64,000 nt of DNA from Streptomyces phaeoluteigriseus (GCF_001896135.2 NZ_MPOH02000009.1:210082-274081), one strand, 5' to 3'; numbered from the stretch's first letter, positions 1-9,151 are shown. The notes: generated by a model not told the origin, from the sequence alone. A program made the numbers and translations.

Positions 1-2076
1 CAGGTCGGTCTCCCGGATGATCAGCGTGACCGTGCCGGTCTGGAGACGGGACATGTCCAGGAGGTTCCCGACCAGGTGGTCGAGCCGGTCGGCGCCGTCC
101 TCGATGCCTTCGAGCAGTTCCGCCCGGTCCTCCTCGGACCAGGCCACGTCGTCGGATCTGAGGCTCGACACCGCCGCCTTGATCCCGGCCAGCGGAGTGC
201 GCAGGTCATGGCTTACGGCGGCCAGCAGTGCCGTACGGATCCGGTTGCCCTCGGCGAGGGTGCGGGCCCGGTCGGCCTCCTCCTGAAGACGACGCCGGTC
301 CAGCACGACGACCGCCTGCGCGGCGAAGGCGGCCAGCACCCGCCGGTCCGCCGCGGGCAGTACCCGTCCGGTGAGCGCCAGTGCCAGGCGGTCCCCGACG
401 GGCACGTCCACATCAGCGTCCTCCGGCCGCTCGACGGGCGGCCCCACGCCGACCCGGCCCGCGCAGGTCCACGGCGCCTGGTGGTCCCCGCGCTCCAGCA
501 GGGCCGCCGACTCCATGCCGAAGGTCTCCCGGACGCGCTCCAGCAGCGCCTCCAGGCTGGTCTCGCCGCGCAGCACATTGCCCGCCAGGTAGGAGAGGAT
601 CTCCGACTCCGCCCGGAGTCTGGCCGCCTGGTGGGTGCGCCGGGCGGCGAGGTCGACCACCGACGCCACGGACACCCCGACCCAGACGAAGATCACGATG
701 GCCACGATGTTCTTCGGATCGGCGACGGTCCAGCGGTGCAGGGGCGCTGTGGAGAAGTAGTTCAGCAGCAGGGACCCGAGGGCCGCCGAGGCCAGCGCCG
801 GCAGCAGGCCACCGAGCAGCGCCGCCGCGACCGTCACGGTGAGAAGCAGCAGCATGTCGTTGGCGAGGCCGAGGTGGACCGTGCCGAGCAGCACCGTCAT
901 CAGCGGGGGGCCGGCCAGCCCGACCGCCCAGCCCCAGATGATCCGGGCCCTCCCGAGCCGCGCGCCCCGGGCCACCGGCAGACCCCGCCCCTTGGCCGCC
1001 CCCTCATGGGTGACGATGTGCACGTCGAGGTCGGGTCCCGACTCGCGCGCGATCGTCGCGCCGACGCCGGGCCCGAAGACGTACTGCCAGGCCTTGCGGC
1101 GCGAGGAGCCGAGGACGATCTGGGTGGCGTTGGCGCCCCGGGCGAAGTCGAGGAGGGCGGCCGGGACGTCGTCGCCGACGACATGGTGGAAGGTACCGCC
1201 GAGGTCCTCCACGAGCGTGCGCTGGACCGCCAGTTCCTTGGGCGAGGCGGAGGTCAGGCCGTCCGTGCCCGCGACGTAGACGGCCAGTACTTCGCCACCG
1301 GCGCCCTTCTCCGCAAGCCGCGCCGCCCGCCGGATCAGTGTCCGCCCCTCCGGGCCGCCGGTCAGCCCGACCACGATCCGCTCCCGCGAACCCCAGATCG
1401 CCGACACCCGGTGCTCGCTGCGGTACTGCTTCAGGTACTCGTCGACCCGGTCGGCCACCCACAGCAGGGCCAGCTCCCGCAGGGCGGTGAGATTGCCCGG
1501 CCGGAAGTGGTTCGACAGGGCCGCGTCGACCTTGTCCGGTGCGTAGATGTTGCCGTGCGCCATGCGGCGGCGCAGGGCCTGCGGCGACATGTCGACCAGC
1601 TCGATCTGGTCGGCCCGGCGTACGAACTCGTCCGGGACCGTCTCCTGCTGCCGCACCCCAGTGATCGACTCCACCACGTCACCGAGGGACTCCAGGTGCT
1701 GGATGTTCACCGTGGAGATCACGTCGATGCCCGCGGCGAGCAGATCCTCCACGTCCTGCCAGCGCTTGGCGTTGCGCGAGCCCGGGACGTTCGTGTGGGC
1801 CAGCTCGTCCACCAGGGCGACCTGGGGGCGGCGGGCGAGCACCGCGTCCACGTCCATCTCGGTGCGGGCGGCACCCCGGTACTCCAGCCGCCGTCGGGGG
1901 ACCTCCTCCAGGCCGTGCAGCATCGCCTCGGTACGCGGCCGGTCGTAGTGCTCGGCGAACGCCACCACGCAGTCCGTGCCCCGCTCGACGCGCCGATGGG
2001 CCTCGGACAGCATCGCGTACGTCTTGCCCACGCCCGGTGCCGCGCCGAGGTGGATCCGAAGCTTGCCGCGTGCCAT
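1..2076 (-). CDS. kdpD: KdpD-type sensor histidine kinase, 3' end outside window
   Basis: The gene encodes a membrane sensor kinase of the KdpD family, which in other bacteria controls potassium uptake through KdpE. It starts at ATG 2076 (protein MARGKL...) and stays open to the left edge, so 692 codons are visible and the C-terminal ATPase domain is missing. The N-terminal KdpD domain has a Walker A motif (GAAPGVGKT, residues 11-19). A universal-stress-like domain follows, then about four membrane segments of DUF4118 type, a GAF-like stretch, and a HisKA domain whose phospho-acceptor is His623 in VSHDLRTP. The family is usually 840-900 residues long. No kdpABC genes lie upstream; the nearest gene is a secreted lyase 280 bases away. 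KdpE probably lies beyond the left edge (inference). Confidence 0.93.
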   Translation of the reverse strand, partial: MARGKLRIHLGAAPGVGKTYAMLSEAHRRVERGTDCVVAFAEHYDRPRTEAMLHGLEEVPRRRLEYRGAARTEMDVDAVLARRPQVALVDELAHTNVPGSRNAKRWQDVEDLLAAGIDVISTVNIQHLESLGDVVESITGVRQQETVPDEFVRRADQIELVDMSPQALRRRMAHGNIYAPDKVDAALSNHFRPGNLTALRELALLWVADRVDEYLKQYRSEHRVSAIWGSRERIVVGLTGGPEGRTLIRRAARLAEKGAGGEVLAVYVAGTDGLTSASPKELAVQRTLVEDLGGTFHHVVGDDVPAALLDFARGANATQIVLGSSRRKAWQYVFGPGVGATIARESGPDLDVHIVTHEGAAKGRGLPVARGARLGRARIIWGWAVGLAGPPLMTVLLGTVHLGLANDMLLLLTVTVAAALLGGLLPALASAALGSLLLNYFSTAPLHRWTVADPKNIVAIVIFVWVGVSVASVVDLAARRTHQAARLRAESEILSYLAGNVLRGETSLEALLERVRETFGMESAALLERGDHQAPWTCAGRVGVGPPVERPEDADVDVPVGDRLALALTGRVLPAADRRVLAAFAAQAVVVLDRRRLQEEADRARTLAEGNRIRTALLAAVSHDLRTPLAGIKAAVSSLRSDDVAWSEEDRAELLEGIEDGADRLDHLVGNLLDMSRLQTGTVTLIIRETDL

Positions 2077-2356
2077 GGCCTCATTGTCTTCCGCCGACTC
2101 CTGCCTGCGCAGCGTCGACCTTACGGCCGACGACACGGACAAAGGGGACGAGGGGGAGGGCGCGGGACTCCTTTGACGCAACCCTGACGCGGCGGACACC
2201 CCGCAGGTCGACCCGGTCATACGCCCTCCCCCTCGCTCCCTCGCCGCTTCCCCCTCACCCCTACATCGGACGGGACCCCCCGATCGGTTCACGTCGGAGG
2301 GTCCCGATTTCCGCCCGCCGTGCGGATGCCGTCTCCGGCACCCCGCGGCGCCACTC

Positions 2357-3535
2357 TCACACCGTGCTGTCCCCGTGCGTGAGCGTCTCCCAGGCGACGA
2401 AGAGGTTGTTGCTGCCCGCCGGGCGGTTCTGGAGGGTCAGCGTCTGGGTGTTCGTCATCGCGATGCCGAGCCGGTTGTGCAGCGCGTTGTAGCCGACCTC
2501 GGTGACCGGGCCGAGGCCCAGTTTCAGGGAGCCGCCGCACAGCCAGCCCGGTGCGGCGGTGCCGAGCTGGTAGGTGGCGTGCAGGCCGAGGGCGTGCCGC
2601 AGCCGTTCGCCGACGTCGGTGCCGTACAGGTCCTGGCCCTGGATGCGGCTGGTCTCGGCGATGTGCGCGATGGCTGAGATGCCGTACCCGGTGTGGGTGA
2701 AGTCGCGGCAGGTCTCCTGGCTGAGACCGTTGACGAAGGTGGACTGGCCCTGCCAGTAGGCGACGATCTTCGCCCGGGTGTCGAGGTTCTGGCTCGGGAC
2801 GGTCCTCGGCAGGTCGCCGTCGGACGCGAGGTAGACGTAGGCGGCGGTGCGGGTGCGGAACTTCGCCATGGCCTTGTCGTACGACGTCTTGTCCTCCAGG
2901 AAGACGGAGATGCCGACGGCGGCCTCCATCATCGACAGTTCCCAGTTGCCGTTGGAGTTCGAGCCGTTGATGACCTCGGGGAGGTAGACGTCGCGCAGCA
3001 TGCCGGCGAAGCGCCCGGAGCCGGCCCAGGTGCCGGAGTACGTGTGCTTGATGATCTCGGCCGCCTTGGGCCAGGACGAGCCCGCCCAGCCGGCCTGGAG
3101 GGGCGCGTTGCTGTTGGTGTGGTCCTTGATCACCGCGGACCAGGCGTCCATCAGCTCGATCGCCTTCCTCGCGTGCCGCTCATCGCGCGTCACGTACCAG
3201 GCCAGGGCCTGCGTGTAGGCGGCGATCGCGTCCTCGCGCTCGTCCGTACAGCCGTTGTTGGGATTGGAGTACGAGCCGCACTCGACGATCGCGCGCGGCT
3301 TGGGGACGCGGTTCAGGTCGGCGTACTTGCTCGCGAGCAGCCGGTCGAACGCGCCCTTCCAGGGCTGGGCACCGGCATCGACCTGTCGGCGGGCGAAGTC
3401 GAGCTGGGCCCGGGAGACGGTGACGCCGGGGTGGGCGAAGGCGGCGGGGGCGGCCTCGGCGCGGGTGACGGCGGGCGAGGCGAGGGCGCCCAGGAGCAGG
3501 GCGGCCACGGTCACAGGCAATGCGGGACTGCGCAC
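2357..3535 (-). CDS. Secreted alginate-lyase-family protein
   Basis: This exported protein belongs to the alginate lyase superfamily (polysaccharide lyase with an alpha/alpha toroid); the true substrate cannot be read from sequence. I chose GTG 3535 because GGAG lies five bases upstream. It gives VRSPALPV followed by a hydrophobic stretch and an Ala-rich cleavage region, a normal Sec signal peptide. A TTG at 3562 in the same frame would put charged and aromatic residues before the signal and has no better ribosome site. The mature part carries Asn/Trp-rich motifs typical of the family, for example SNSNGNWELSMMEA. The protein is about 392 residues. It stands alone, 280 bases upstream of kdpD on the same strand. 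Confidence 0.82.
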   Translation of the reverse strand: MRSPALPVTVAALLLGALASPAVTRAEAAPAAFAHPGVTVSRAQLDFARRQVDAGAQPWKGAFDRLLASKYADLNRVPKPRAIVECGSYSNPNNGCTDEREDAIAAYTQALAWYVTRDERHARKAIELMDAWSAVIKDHTNSNAPLQAGWAGSSWPKAAEIIKHTYSGTWAGSGRFAGMLRDVYLPEVINGSNSNGNWELSMMEAAVGISVFLEDKTSYDKAMAKFRTRTAAYVYLASDGDLPRTVPSQNLDTRAKIVAYWQGQSTFVNGLSQETCRDFTHTGYGISAIAHIAETSRIQGQDLYGTDVGERLRHALGLHATYQLGTAAPGWLCGGSLKLGLGPVTEVGYNALHNRLGIAMTNTQTLTLQNRPAGSNNLFVAWETLTHGDSTV

Positions 3536-3640
3536 AGCGACTCCGTTCTCGTACGTGAACAAGGAGCGCCCTTATGAACCAGGCGTTGAGCGGAGACCGT
3601 AGGTACAGACCAATGAGCCGTCAAGGGTGCGCGCATGCCG

Positions 3641-3677
3641 AAAGGGCCGCACCCCCGGGAGGGGATGCGGCCCTTTT
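3641..3677 (-). terminator. Hairpin terminator after the DUF3710 gene
   Basis: An 11-base inverted repeat (AAAGGGCCGCA / TGCGGCCCTTT) with a C/G-rich loop lies 35 bases past the DUF3710 stop. On the minus strand the stem ends in CCCTTTC, consistent with rho-independent termination of the thioesterase-dut-DUF3710 operon. Confidence 0.8.
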
Positions 3678-3710
3678 CTCCGACTGTCTGCCGAGTGCGT
3701 CCGCTGCCGG

Positions 3711-4484
3711 CTAGCGGACTTCCGTGATCTCCGGCCCGCGCTGCAACTGGCCCATGCCGCCGGAGAAGCGGGAACCCGCGTCCTCCTGCTGCACCGTCTC
3801 GGGAACCATCTGGGCGTCGTTGGGCAGCTTCAGGACGATCGGGTCACGGGGCGCCATCGGGCCCTCACCGCGGACCACGACCGTGTCCCGGAAGATCTGC
3901 TCCAGCAGACCCGCGGCCTGCGGCTGCACCGCGCCCTGTCCCGAGATCACCCCACGCAGGAACCAGCGGGGACCGTCCACGCCGACGAACCGCACGACAT
4001 GGAACCCGCTCGTGCCGTCCGGCAGCTGCACGGGCACCTGGGCCCGCAGTTCCCAGCCCAGCGGGCCCTCGACCTCGTCGATGATGCCGCCCTGCTGGGT
4101 GATGCCGGAGCCGATCTCCTCGCGCACCTCGCCCCAGATGCCCTCGCGCTTGGGAGCGGCGAAGGCCTGGAGCTGGATGGCGCTGTCGCGCAGCACGACG
4201 GTGGCCGCGACGATCGCGTCACCGGCGACCTCGACCCGCAGCTCCATGCCGTCGACCCCGGGCACGAAGAGGCCGCCCAGGTCCACGCGGCCCTCTGCGG
4301 GGTCGCGCACCTCCGAGCTGTCCCAGGGTCCGTCGGGCCGCGGCTCCGGCTCCAGCCGTACGCGCTCGCGTCCGCCCTCTGCCTCGTCCGTCTCGTCCGC
4401 CTCAGTGTCGACGCTGTCGACGACCTGCTCGGCCTCGCCGGCCGCGTCCTCGGCGGCACCCTTCTTCTTGCGACGTCCGAACAC
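3711..4484 (-). CDS. DUF3710 protein
   Basis: This is a conserved actinobacterial protein of unknown role (DUF3710), about 257 residues. It starts with VFGRRKKKG and a long acidic N-terminal tail, then a compact alpha/beta domain containing GPRWFLRGVISGQGA and DTVVVRGEGPMAPRDPI. GTG 4484 was chosen because GGAAGGA lies just upstream and the codon sits one base after the dut stop, so translation is probably coupled. An upstream extension would run entirely through dut in another frame and is rejected. The third place in the thioesterase-dut operon suggests a shared housekeeping context, but no function can be inferred. A strong terminator follows. Confidence 0.88.
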   Translation of the reverse strand: MFGRRKKKGAAEDAAGEAEQVVDSVDTEADETDEAEGGRERVRLEPEPRPDGPWDSSEVRDPAEGRVDLGGLFVPGVDGMELRVEVAGDAIVAATVVLRDSAIQLQAFAAPKREGIWGEVREEIGSGITQQGGIIDEVEGPLGWELRAQVPVQLPDGTSGFHVVRFVGVDGPRWFLRGVISGQGAVQPQAAGLLEQIFRDTVVVRGEGPMAPRDPIVLKLPNDAQMVPETVQQEDAGSRFSGGMGQLQRGPEITEVR

Positions 4485-4485
4485 G

Positions 4486-5037
4486 TCACTGTCCTTCCCG
4501 GTCGGATACGACCGAAGCGTATCGATTCCCACCCGTCGCGCCGCCCACGGCGGCTTGACCGTTTGTGCCGCTTCCGCCGTCCACGGCGGCGTGGCCACCG
4601 GTGGACCCGAAGCCCCCCTCGGCCCGCACCGAATCGGGAAGCTCCGCGACCTCCTGGAAGCGGACCTTCTCGACCTGCTGGACAACCAGTTGGGCAATCC
4701 GGTCGAAGCGCTCGAACCGCACGGACTCGCGCGGGTCGAGATTCACCACGATCACCTTGATCTCCCCACGGTACCCGGCATCAACCGTCCCCGGGGCATT
4801 CACGAGGGCGACGCCGCATCGGGCGGCCAGCCCCGACCGGGGATGCACGAAGGCCGCGTACCCGTCGGGAAGCGCGATGGACACCCCCGTGGGCAGTACG
4901 ACCCGCTCCCCCGGCGCCAGTTCACGGCTCTCGGTGGTCCGCAGATCGGCTCCCGCGTCACCGGGATGCGCGTACGTCGGGAGCGGTACGTCAGGGTCCA
5001 CCCGCCGGATCAGCACGGGCACGGGCTCACGGCTCAC
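4486..5037 (-). CDS. dut: Deoxyuridine 5'-triphosphate nucleotidohydrolase (dUTPase)
   Basis: Dut hydrolyses dUTP to dUMP and pyrophosphate in the cytoplasm, keeping uracil out of DNA and supplying dUMP for thymidylate synthesis. All five motifs of trimeric dUTPases are visible in order: HPGDAGADL, HPRSGLA, GTVDAGYRGEIKV (catalytic Asp), RFDRIAQLVVQ, and the Gly-rich P-loop-like EGGFGSTGG. The 183-residue length includes a short Gly/Ala-rich tail after motif five. The GTG start overlaps the stop of the upstream thioesterase gene as GTGA, with GAGGTGA as ribosome site. The next gene starts one base after the stop. Thymidine kinase, a salvage enzyme, lies 15 kb away in the same window. Confidence 0.97.
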   Translation of the reverse strand: MSREPVPVLIRRVDPDVPLPTYAHPGDAGADLRTTESRELAPGERVVLPTGVSIALPDGYAAFVHPRSGLAARCGVALVNAPGTVDAGYRGEIKVIVVNLDPRESVRFERFDRIAQLVVQQVEKVRFQEVAELPDSVRAEGGFGSTGGHAAVDGGSGTNGQAAVGGATGGNRYASVVSDREGQ

Positions 5038-5618
5038 GGGTTCACCTCGAAGGCGCGGGTGCGCCGGACCTGGTCCGGGTCGCTCATGGCGGCGTCGATC
5101 TCCGCCTGGCGGCCGTGCTCGACGAAGTGCTTCACGTCGACCTCGACGAAGAGCGCGTCCGCGCGGACGGCGACGGGCCCCTCGGGGCCGCCGATCCGAC
5201 CGGTGGCGGTGGAGTAGATCTTCCGTCCGGCCACGGCGGTCACCTCGGCCTCGAGATGCAGGGTCGTGCCGACGGGCACGGGCCGCGCGAAGTCGGTCTC
5301 CAGCCGTCCGGTCACGGCGATCGTGCGCAGCAGCCAGTTCAGCGAACCGAGCGTCTCGTCGAGGGCGGTGGCCAGGACCCCGCCGTGCGCCAGACCGGGC
5401 GCCCCCTGGTGAGCGGCCTGGACGGTGAACTCCGCCGTGACGGTCACTCCCTCGCCGGCCCGAGCCTCCAGGTGCAGCCCGTGCGACTGCCCGCCACCAC
5501 ACCCGAAACAGTGTTCGTAGTGCGCGCCGAGCAGGTCGCCGGGCGCGGGCGCATGGGGGTGCCGAACCGGTTTCACGGCGCCGGCCGGAGGCTCAAGAGC
5601 TGAGGAAGTACCACTCAC
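5034..5618 (-). CDS. PaaI-type hotdog-fold thioesterase
   Basis: This is a single hotdog-domain protein of the PaaI/YigI thioesterase group, which hydrolyses acyl-CoA or aryl-CoA; the substrate is not predictable. The family signature HGGVLATALDETLG and the preceding HQGAPGLAHGG loop are clear. An HCFGCGGGQSHGLHL segment near the N-terminus holds two Cys spaced like a small metal knuckle, common in the actinobacterial subgroup. GTG 5618 gives 194 residues. A longer reading to 5876 would run through the divergent DUF3093 gene and is unlikely. It is the first gene of the operon with dut, joined by a 4-base overlap. The 112 bases to the divergent DUF3093 gene should hold both promoters. Confidence 0.85.
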   Translation of the reverse strand: MSGTSSALEPPAGAVKPVRHPHAPAPGDLLGAHYEHCFGCGGGQSHGLHLEARAGEGVTVTAEFTVQAAHQGAPGLAHGGVLATALDETLGSLNWLLRTIAVTGRLETDFARPVPVGTTLHLEAEVTAVAGRKIYSTATGRIGGPEGPVAVRADALFVEVDVKHFVEHGRQAEIDAAMSDPDQVRRTRAFEVNP

Positions 5619-5730
5619 AGCCGCAGACCTTACCCGCCCGCCGGTCGCCCACCCGCACCCCGACCGGCAGCGCTGCGCGCGGGCCACCCTGGCCCGGGCG
5701 GGGTCCGGACACCGTGCCAAGCTTGGTTCC

Positions 5731-6195
5731 ATGCAGCTCTCCGCCACCCCGTACGACGAACGCCTCACCGCTCCCCGCTCCTGGTGGTTCATCTCGTTCC
5801 TCGTGGGCGTCGCCTTCGCCCTGATCCTGCTGCCGTTCGGCACCCTGCCGTCGCTGGGCGGCCTGGTCGGCGGCACCGCGGTCGCCGCGGTCGCCGCCAG
5901 TTCCTACGGCTCGATGCGCATCCGCGTGGTCGGCGACTCCCTGATCGCGGGCGAGGCGAAGATCCCGGTCGCGGCGCTGGGTGAGGCACAGGTCCTGGAC
6001 GCGGAGGAAGCGCGGGCCTGGCGCACGTACAAGGCGGACACCCGGGCGTTCCTGCTGCTGCGCGGGTACATCCCCACCGCGCTGCGCGTGGAGGTCACCG
6101 ACCCGGCCGACCCGACGCCGTACCTGTACCTGTCGACGCGTGAACCCCAACGGCTCGCCGAGGCGCTGCGGGCGGCACGGGAGACCGCGGCGTAG
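5731..6195 (+). CDS. DUF3093 membrane protein
   Basis: This 154-residue conserved actinobacterial protein (DUF3093) has an N-terminal motif MQLSATPYDERLTAPRSWW, two adjacent hydrophobic helices at about residues 18-36 and 39-58, and a cytoplasmic beta-rich domain ending in YLYLSTREPQRLAEAL. Its function is unknown. It starts at ATG 5731 and is transcribed away from the thioesterase-dut operon. The pairing of DUF3093 with dut is, from memory, common in Streptomyces. The downstream neighbour is convergent. Confidence 0.87.
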   Translation: MQLSATPYDERLTAPRSWWFISFLVGVAFALILLPFGTLPSLGGLVGGTAVAAVAASSYGSMRIRVVGDSLIAGEAKIPVAALGEAQVLDAEEARAWRTYKADTRAFLLLRGYIPTALRVEVTDPADPTPYLYLSTREPQRLAEALRAARETAA

Positions 6196-6273
6196 GCGCA
6201 CTTCGCGGGAACACGTCGGGCGGGCGACCGCGGCGCAGGCAGAAGTTCCGCCTCCGCCGCGTGAAGACCTCGC

Positions 6274-7210
6274 TCAGCCCTCGATCTCCCGATCGTCCCG
6301 CAGGGGCAGCGGGTTCTCCGGCTTCTCCAGAGGCGGCAGTTCGGGCAGCGCGTCCCACGGCACCTGCATCCTGCGCAGGTCGGCCCGGACCTTGACGGCC
6401 AGCTTCTTGGTGTCCCGGCGGTTCATGAGCGCGCCCACGGCGGCACCCACCAGGAAGGGCATGAGGTTCGGCAGGTCGCGGACCATGCGCTTCATGATCT
6501 GCTGCCGCAGTTCGCGCTTCATCTGGCCGCCCAGCGCGGAATTGAACGAGGCGGGCTTCAGTACGTCCACCCCGCGTTCGCCCGACCACGAGCGCAGATA
6601 GGCGGAGCTGCGTTCGACGAGGTTCCCGGCGGGTCGTACGCCGTAGACCTCATGCAGTTCGGCGATCAGTTTCAGCTCGATCGCCGCCACGCCGGTGATC
6701 TCCGCGGCGATCTCGGCCGGCATCGCCGGAGGTACGGGCAGCATGGCCGCCGCGCCGACGCCCGCGCCCACGGTGGAGGTGGCCTTCGCCGCGCCCGCCA
6801 CGAGCTTGTCCGCGAGCTGCTCCGGCCCGAGCCCGGGGAACTGCCGACGGAGCGTCCGAAGATCCCGTACGGGGATCCGCGGGGCCATGTCGATGATCCG
6901 GTCCGCGAGGTGGGCGATGCCCGCCCTGGCGCGGCTGCCGCCCCTGCGGGCGCCTTCCTTGGCCAGGTCCACCGCCTTGTGGCGGATCGCCGCAGCCCGT
7001 CGCCTGGCGACGGGCGCGGCGCCCTGAGCCGGTGCCGGGACGTCACCCCGGTCACCCGCCACTTCGAGCGAGGCCGATCCCGCAGGGACAACTCCCCTGC
7101 CGGATGAGCCTCGCTCGTCGTCACGCACGCCGTGAGGGCCGTCGGACGGCCCCTTGTCCGCTCCCGACAGGAGGAAGCGGCGCTTCCGAGGAGGGGTCGA
7201 GCCAGTCACG
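6274..7210 (-). CDS. Hypothetical protein, possibly EcsC-like
   Basis: I do not recognise this roughly 311-residue protein with certainty. Its middle (PVPPAMPAEIAAEITGV...LKLIAELHEVYG) and the later PFLVGAAVGALMNRR resemble EcsC-family membrane-associated proteins, but I cannot confirm this. Visible features are a basic, Gly-rich N-terminus, an amphipathic Arg/Ala helix region, a hydrophobic Ala/Pro stretch and one probable membrane helix near the C-terminus. I chose GTG 7210, 12 bases after the DUF4193 stop, with GAGGGCGG overlapping that stop. The two genes are probably co-transcribed and coupled. Confidence 0.75.
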
Positions 7211-7222
7211 GCCGACCCGCCC

Positions 7223-7519
7223 TCAGTCGCAGTCGCGGCAGATCGGCTGGCCGTTCTTCTCACGGGCCAGCTGGCTGCGGTGGTGCACCAGGAAGCAGCT
7301 CATGCAAGTGAACTCGTCCTGCTGCTTGGGCAGAACCCGGACAGCCAGCTCCTCGTTGGAGAGGTCTGCGCCGGGCAGCTCCAGGCCTTCTGCGGCCTCG
7401 AACTCGTCGACATCGACTGCGGAGGCGGACTTGTCGTTCCGCCGGGCCTTCAGTTCTTCAAGGCTGTCTGAGTCAACGTCGTCGTCGGTCTTGCGTGGGG
7501 TGTCGTAGTCGGTTGCCAT
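7223..7519 (-). CDS. DUF4193 small zinc-ribbon-like protein
   Basis: This 98-residue conserved actinobacterial protein (DUF4193) has an acidic N-terminal half beginning MATDYDTPRKTDDD and a C-terminal pair of cysteine knuckles (CMSC and CRDC, at the very end), spaced like a treble-clef or ribbon zinc site. Between them lies HHRSQLAREKNGQP. The role is unknown; the fold suggests RNA or protein binding (inference). It leads a probable two-gene operon. The long upstream gap to cutS holds its promoter. Confidence 0.92.
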   Translation of the reverse strand: MATDYDTPRKTDDDVDSDSLEELKARRNDKSASAVDVDEFEAAEGLELPGADLSNEELAVRVLPKQQDEFTCMSCFLVHHRSQLAREKNGQPICRDCD

Positions 7520-7914
7520 TTCGCCTCTCCCCCTCTGGGTATCTGCGGTGTCTCCAGCGCACGTAACGCGTGAGAGGCCGGACTTGTGCCCGCCTCGAGG
7601 CGGAGATTTTGCCTCACATCAAGGTCTGTTACTCAATCGACACCCAACCGGACTCATCGAGAGTGATCGGCTTGGATGGCGATCGGGACCGTACACGGTC
7701 CGAACGCCGCACTTCAAAAGCGCCTCACCGTGTACTTCCCGTGATCAGGACCCCGGAAAACCCGGTGTTTCCGGGCTTTCCGGCAGCATTGATGATCACG
7801 GAGCGTAGAGGGCCGGAAATTCGCCCTTGTGATCGATCACACACGGGGAAGCCCGATCAAGGGCCCAAAAATTCCGCGTAAAGCGAACAAGCCCACGTAG
7901 GTAGCGGCATGTTC
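7520..7914. other. Intergenic region, 395 bases
   Basis: This stretch lies between the 5' end of the DUF4193 gene and the 3' end of cutS. It is clearly poorer in GC than its neighbours, especially around 7600-7680 and 7860-7890. It should hold the DUF4193 promoter. I see no convincing gene, tRNA or strong hairpin in it. Confidence 0.6.
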
Positions 7915-9147
7915 TCAGAGCGGCAGGCTGACTCGCATCACGAGCCCTCCTCCCTCGCGCGGCTGGGCCGCGATATGGCCGCCGTGCGCCCGTGCCACTG
8001 AGCGCGCGATCGACAGGCCGAGCCCGACGCCCTTGTCACTGCCCGTACGTTCCGTGCGCAACCGCCGGAAGGGCTCGAAAAGATTGTCGATCTCGTAAGC
8101 GGGGACCACCGGGCCCGTATTGGACACGACGAGGACCGCCTGGCCGTGCAGGACCTCAGTGGTCACCTCGACCCAGCCGTCCTCGGGGACGTTGTAGCGC
8201 ACGGCGTTCTGCACCAGGTTAAGCGCGATCCGCTCCAGCAGGACGCCATTGCCCTGCACGACGGCGGAATCCCGCTTCCCGCGGATCTTCACGCCCTTCG
8301 CCTCCGCCTCGCCGTGCACCTGATCGATGGCCTGCCCTGCGACCTCCGCCAGGTCGACCGGCTTGCGCTCGACGATCTGGTTGTCGCTGCGGGCGAGCAG
8401 CAGCAGGCCCTCCACGAGCTGCTCGCTGCGTTCATTGGTGGCCAGCAGCGTCTTGCCGAGCTGCTGGAGCTCCACCGGCGCGTTCGGGTCCGAGAGGTGC
8501 ACTTCGAGCAGCGTGCGGTTGATCGCCAGTGGCGTTCTCAGTTCGTGCGAGGCGTTCCCGACGAAACGCTGCTGCGCGGTGAACGCGCGCTGCAACCGCT
8601 CCAGCATGTCGTCGAAGGTGTCGGCCAGTTCCTTCAGCTCGTCGTCCGGCCCGTCCAGTTCGATACGGCGGGACAGGTCCGAGCCCGCCACGGAGCGCGC
8701 GGTACGAAGGATCCGGCCGAGCGGGGCGAGCACACGGCCGGCCATCGCGTAACCGAAGGCGAACGCGATCACGGCGAGTCCGAGAAGGGCCAGCAGGGAG
8801 CGGCTGAGCAGGTCGTCCAGGGCGTGCTGGCGCTGCTGATTGGCACACTCGTTCATCGCGCGGTTGAGTTCGCTGGCGGTCGGCTCGTTCGGGAAGTTGC
8901 AGATGTCGCTGGCGACCTGTCCGGCGAGGATCTTGAAGGGCAGATCACTGCCCACGTTCAGCGCGTTCGCCGCCAGCAGATAGATGATCGACAGCAGCAG
9001 GATGCCGGCGATCAGGAACATTCCGCCGTACAGCAGCGTGAGCCGTATCCGGATGGTGGGCCGCAGCCAGGGGAAGGGGGCCTGCGGCCGCCTCGGGTCC
9101 CAGGTGGGCTTGGGCGGCGCCTGGGGAGGCGCTGGAGTCGTGGCCAC
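7915..9147 (-). CDS. cutS: CutS sensor histidine kinase
   Basis: CutS is the membrane kinase partner of CutR. The protein (410 residues, GTG start) has a Pro-rich cytoplasmic N-terminus, a membrane helix at about 36-60, a short extracellular loop, a second helix at about 116-137, a HAMP linker, HisKA with His201 in NASHELRTP, an N-box (LNLVQNAVRYN) and a G-box (GVGLGLSIARSV). The extracellular loop contains exactly two Cys, at about 83 and 101. From memory, such a pair is conserved in CutS and is proposed to report on disulfide formation in secreted proteins. The GTG start is four bases after the cutR stop. It belongs to the conserved Streptomyces cutRS locus, first described in S. lividans in connection with copper and secondary metabolism. 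Confidence 0.95.
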   Translation of the reverse strand: MATTPAPPQAPPKPTWDPRRPQAPFPWLRPTIRIRLTLLYGGMFLIAGILLLSIIYLLAANALNVGSDLPFKILAGQVASDICNFPNEPTASELNRAMNECANQQRQHALDDLLSRSLLALLGLAVIAFAFGYAMAGRVLAPLGRILRTARSVAGSDLSRRIELDGPDDELKELADTFDDMLERLQRAFTAQQRFVGNASHELRTPLAINRTLLEVHLSDPNAPVELQQLGKTLLATNERSEQLVEGLLLLARSDNQIVERKPVDLAEVAGQAIDQVHGEAEAKGVKIRGKRDSAVVQGNGVLLERIALNLVQNAVRYNVPEDGWVEVTTEVLHGQAVLVVSNTGPVVPAYEIDNLFEPFRRLRTERTGSDKGVGLGLSIARSVARAHGGHIAAQPREGGGLVMRVSLPL

Positions 9148-9151
9148 GGGC

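Noticed and set aside
76-2187. A 703-codon plus-strand open frame over kdpD
   Set aside because: It is antisense to clear KdpD motifs on the minus strand, and the translation is low-complexity Arg/Gly/Pro.
7548-7881. Short plus-strand genes in the 395-base gap before cutS
   Set aside because: Third-position GC is not raised, starts lack ribosome sites, and the products look like chance open frames in AT-richer DNA.
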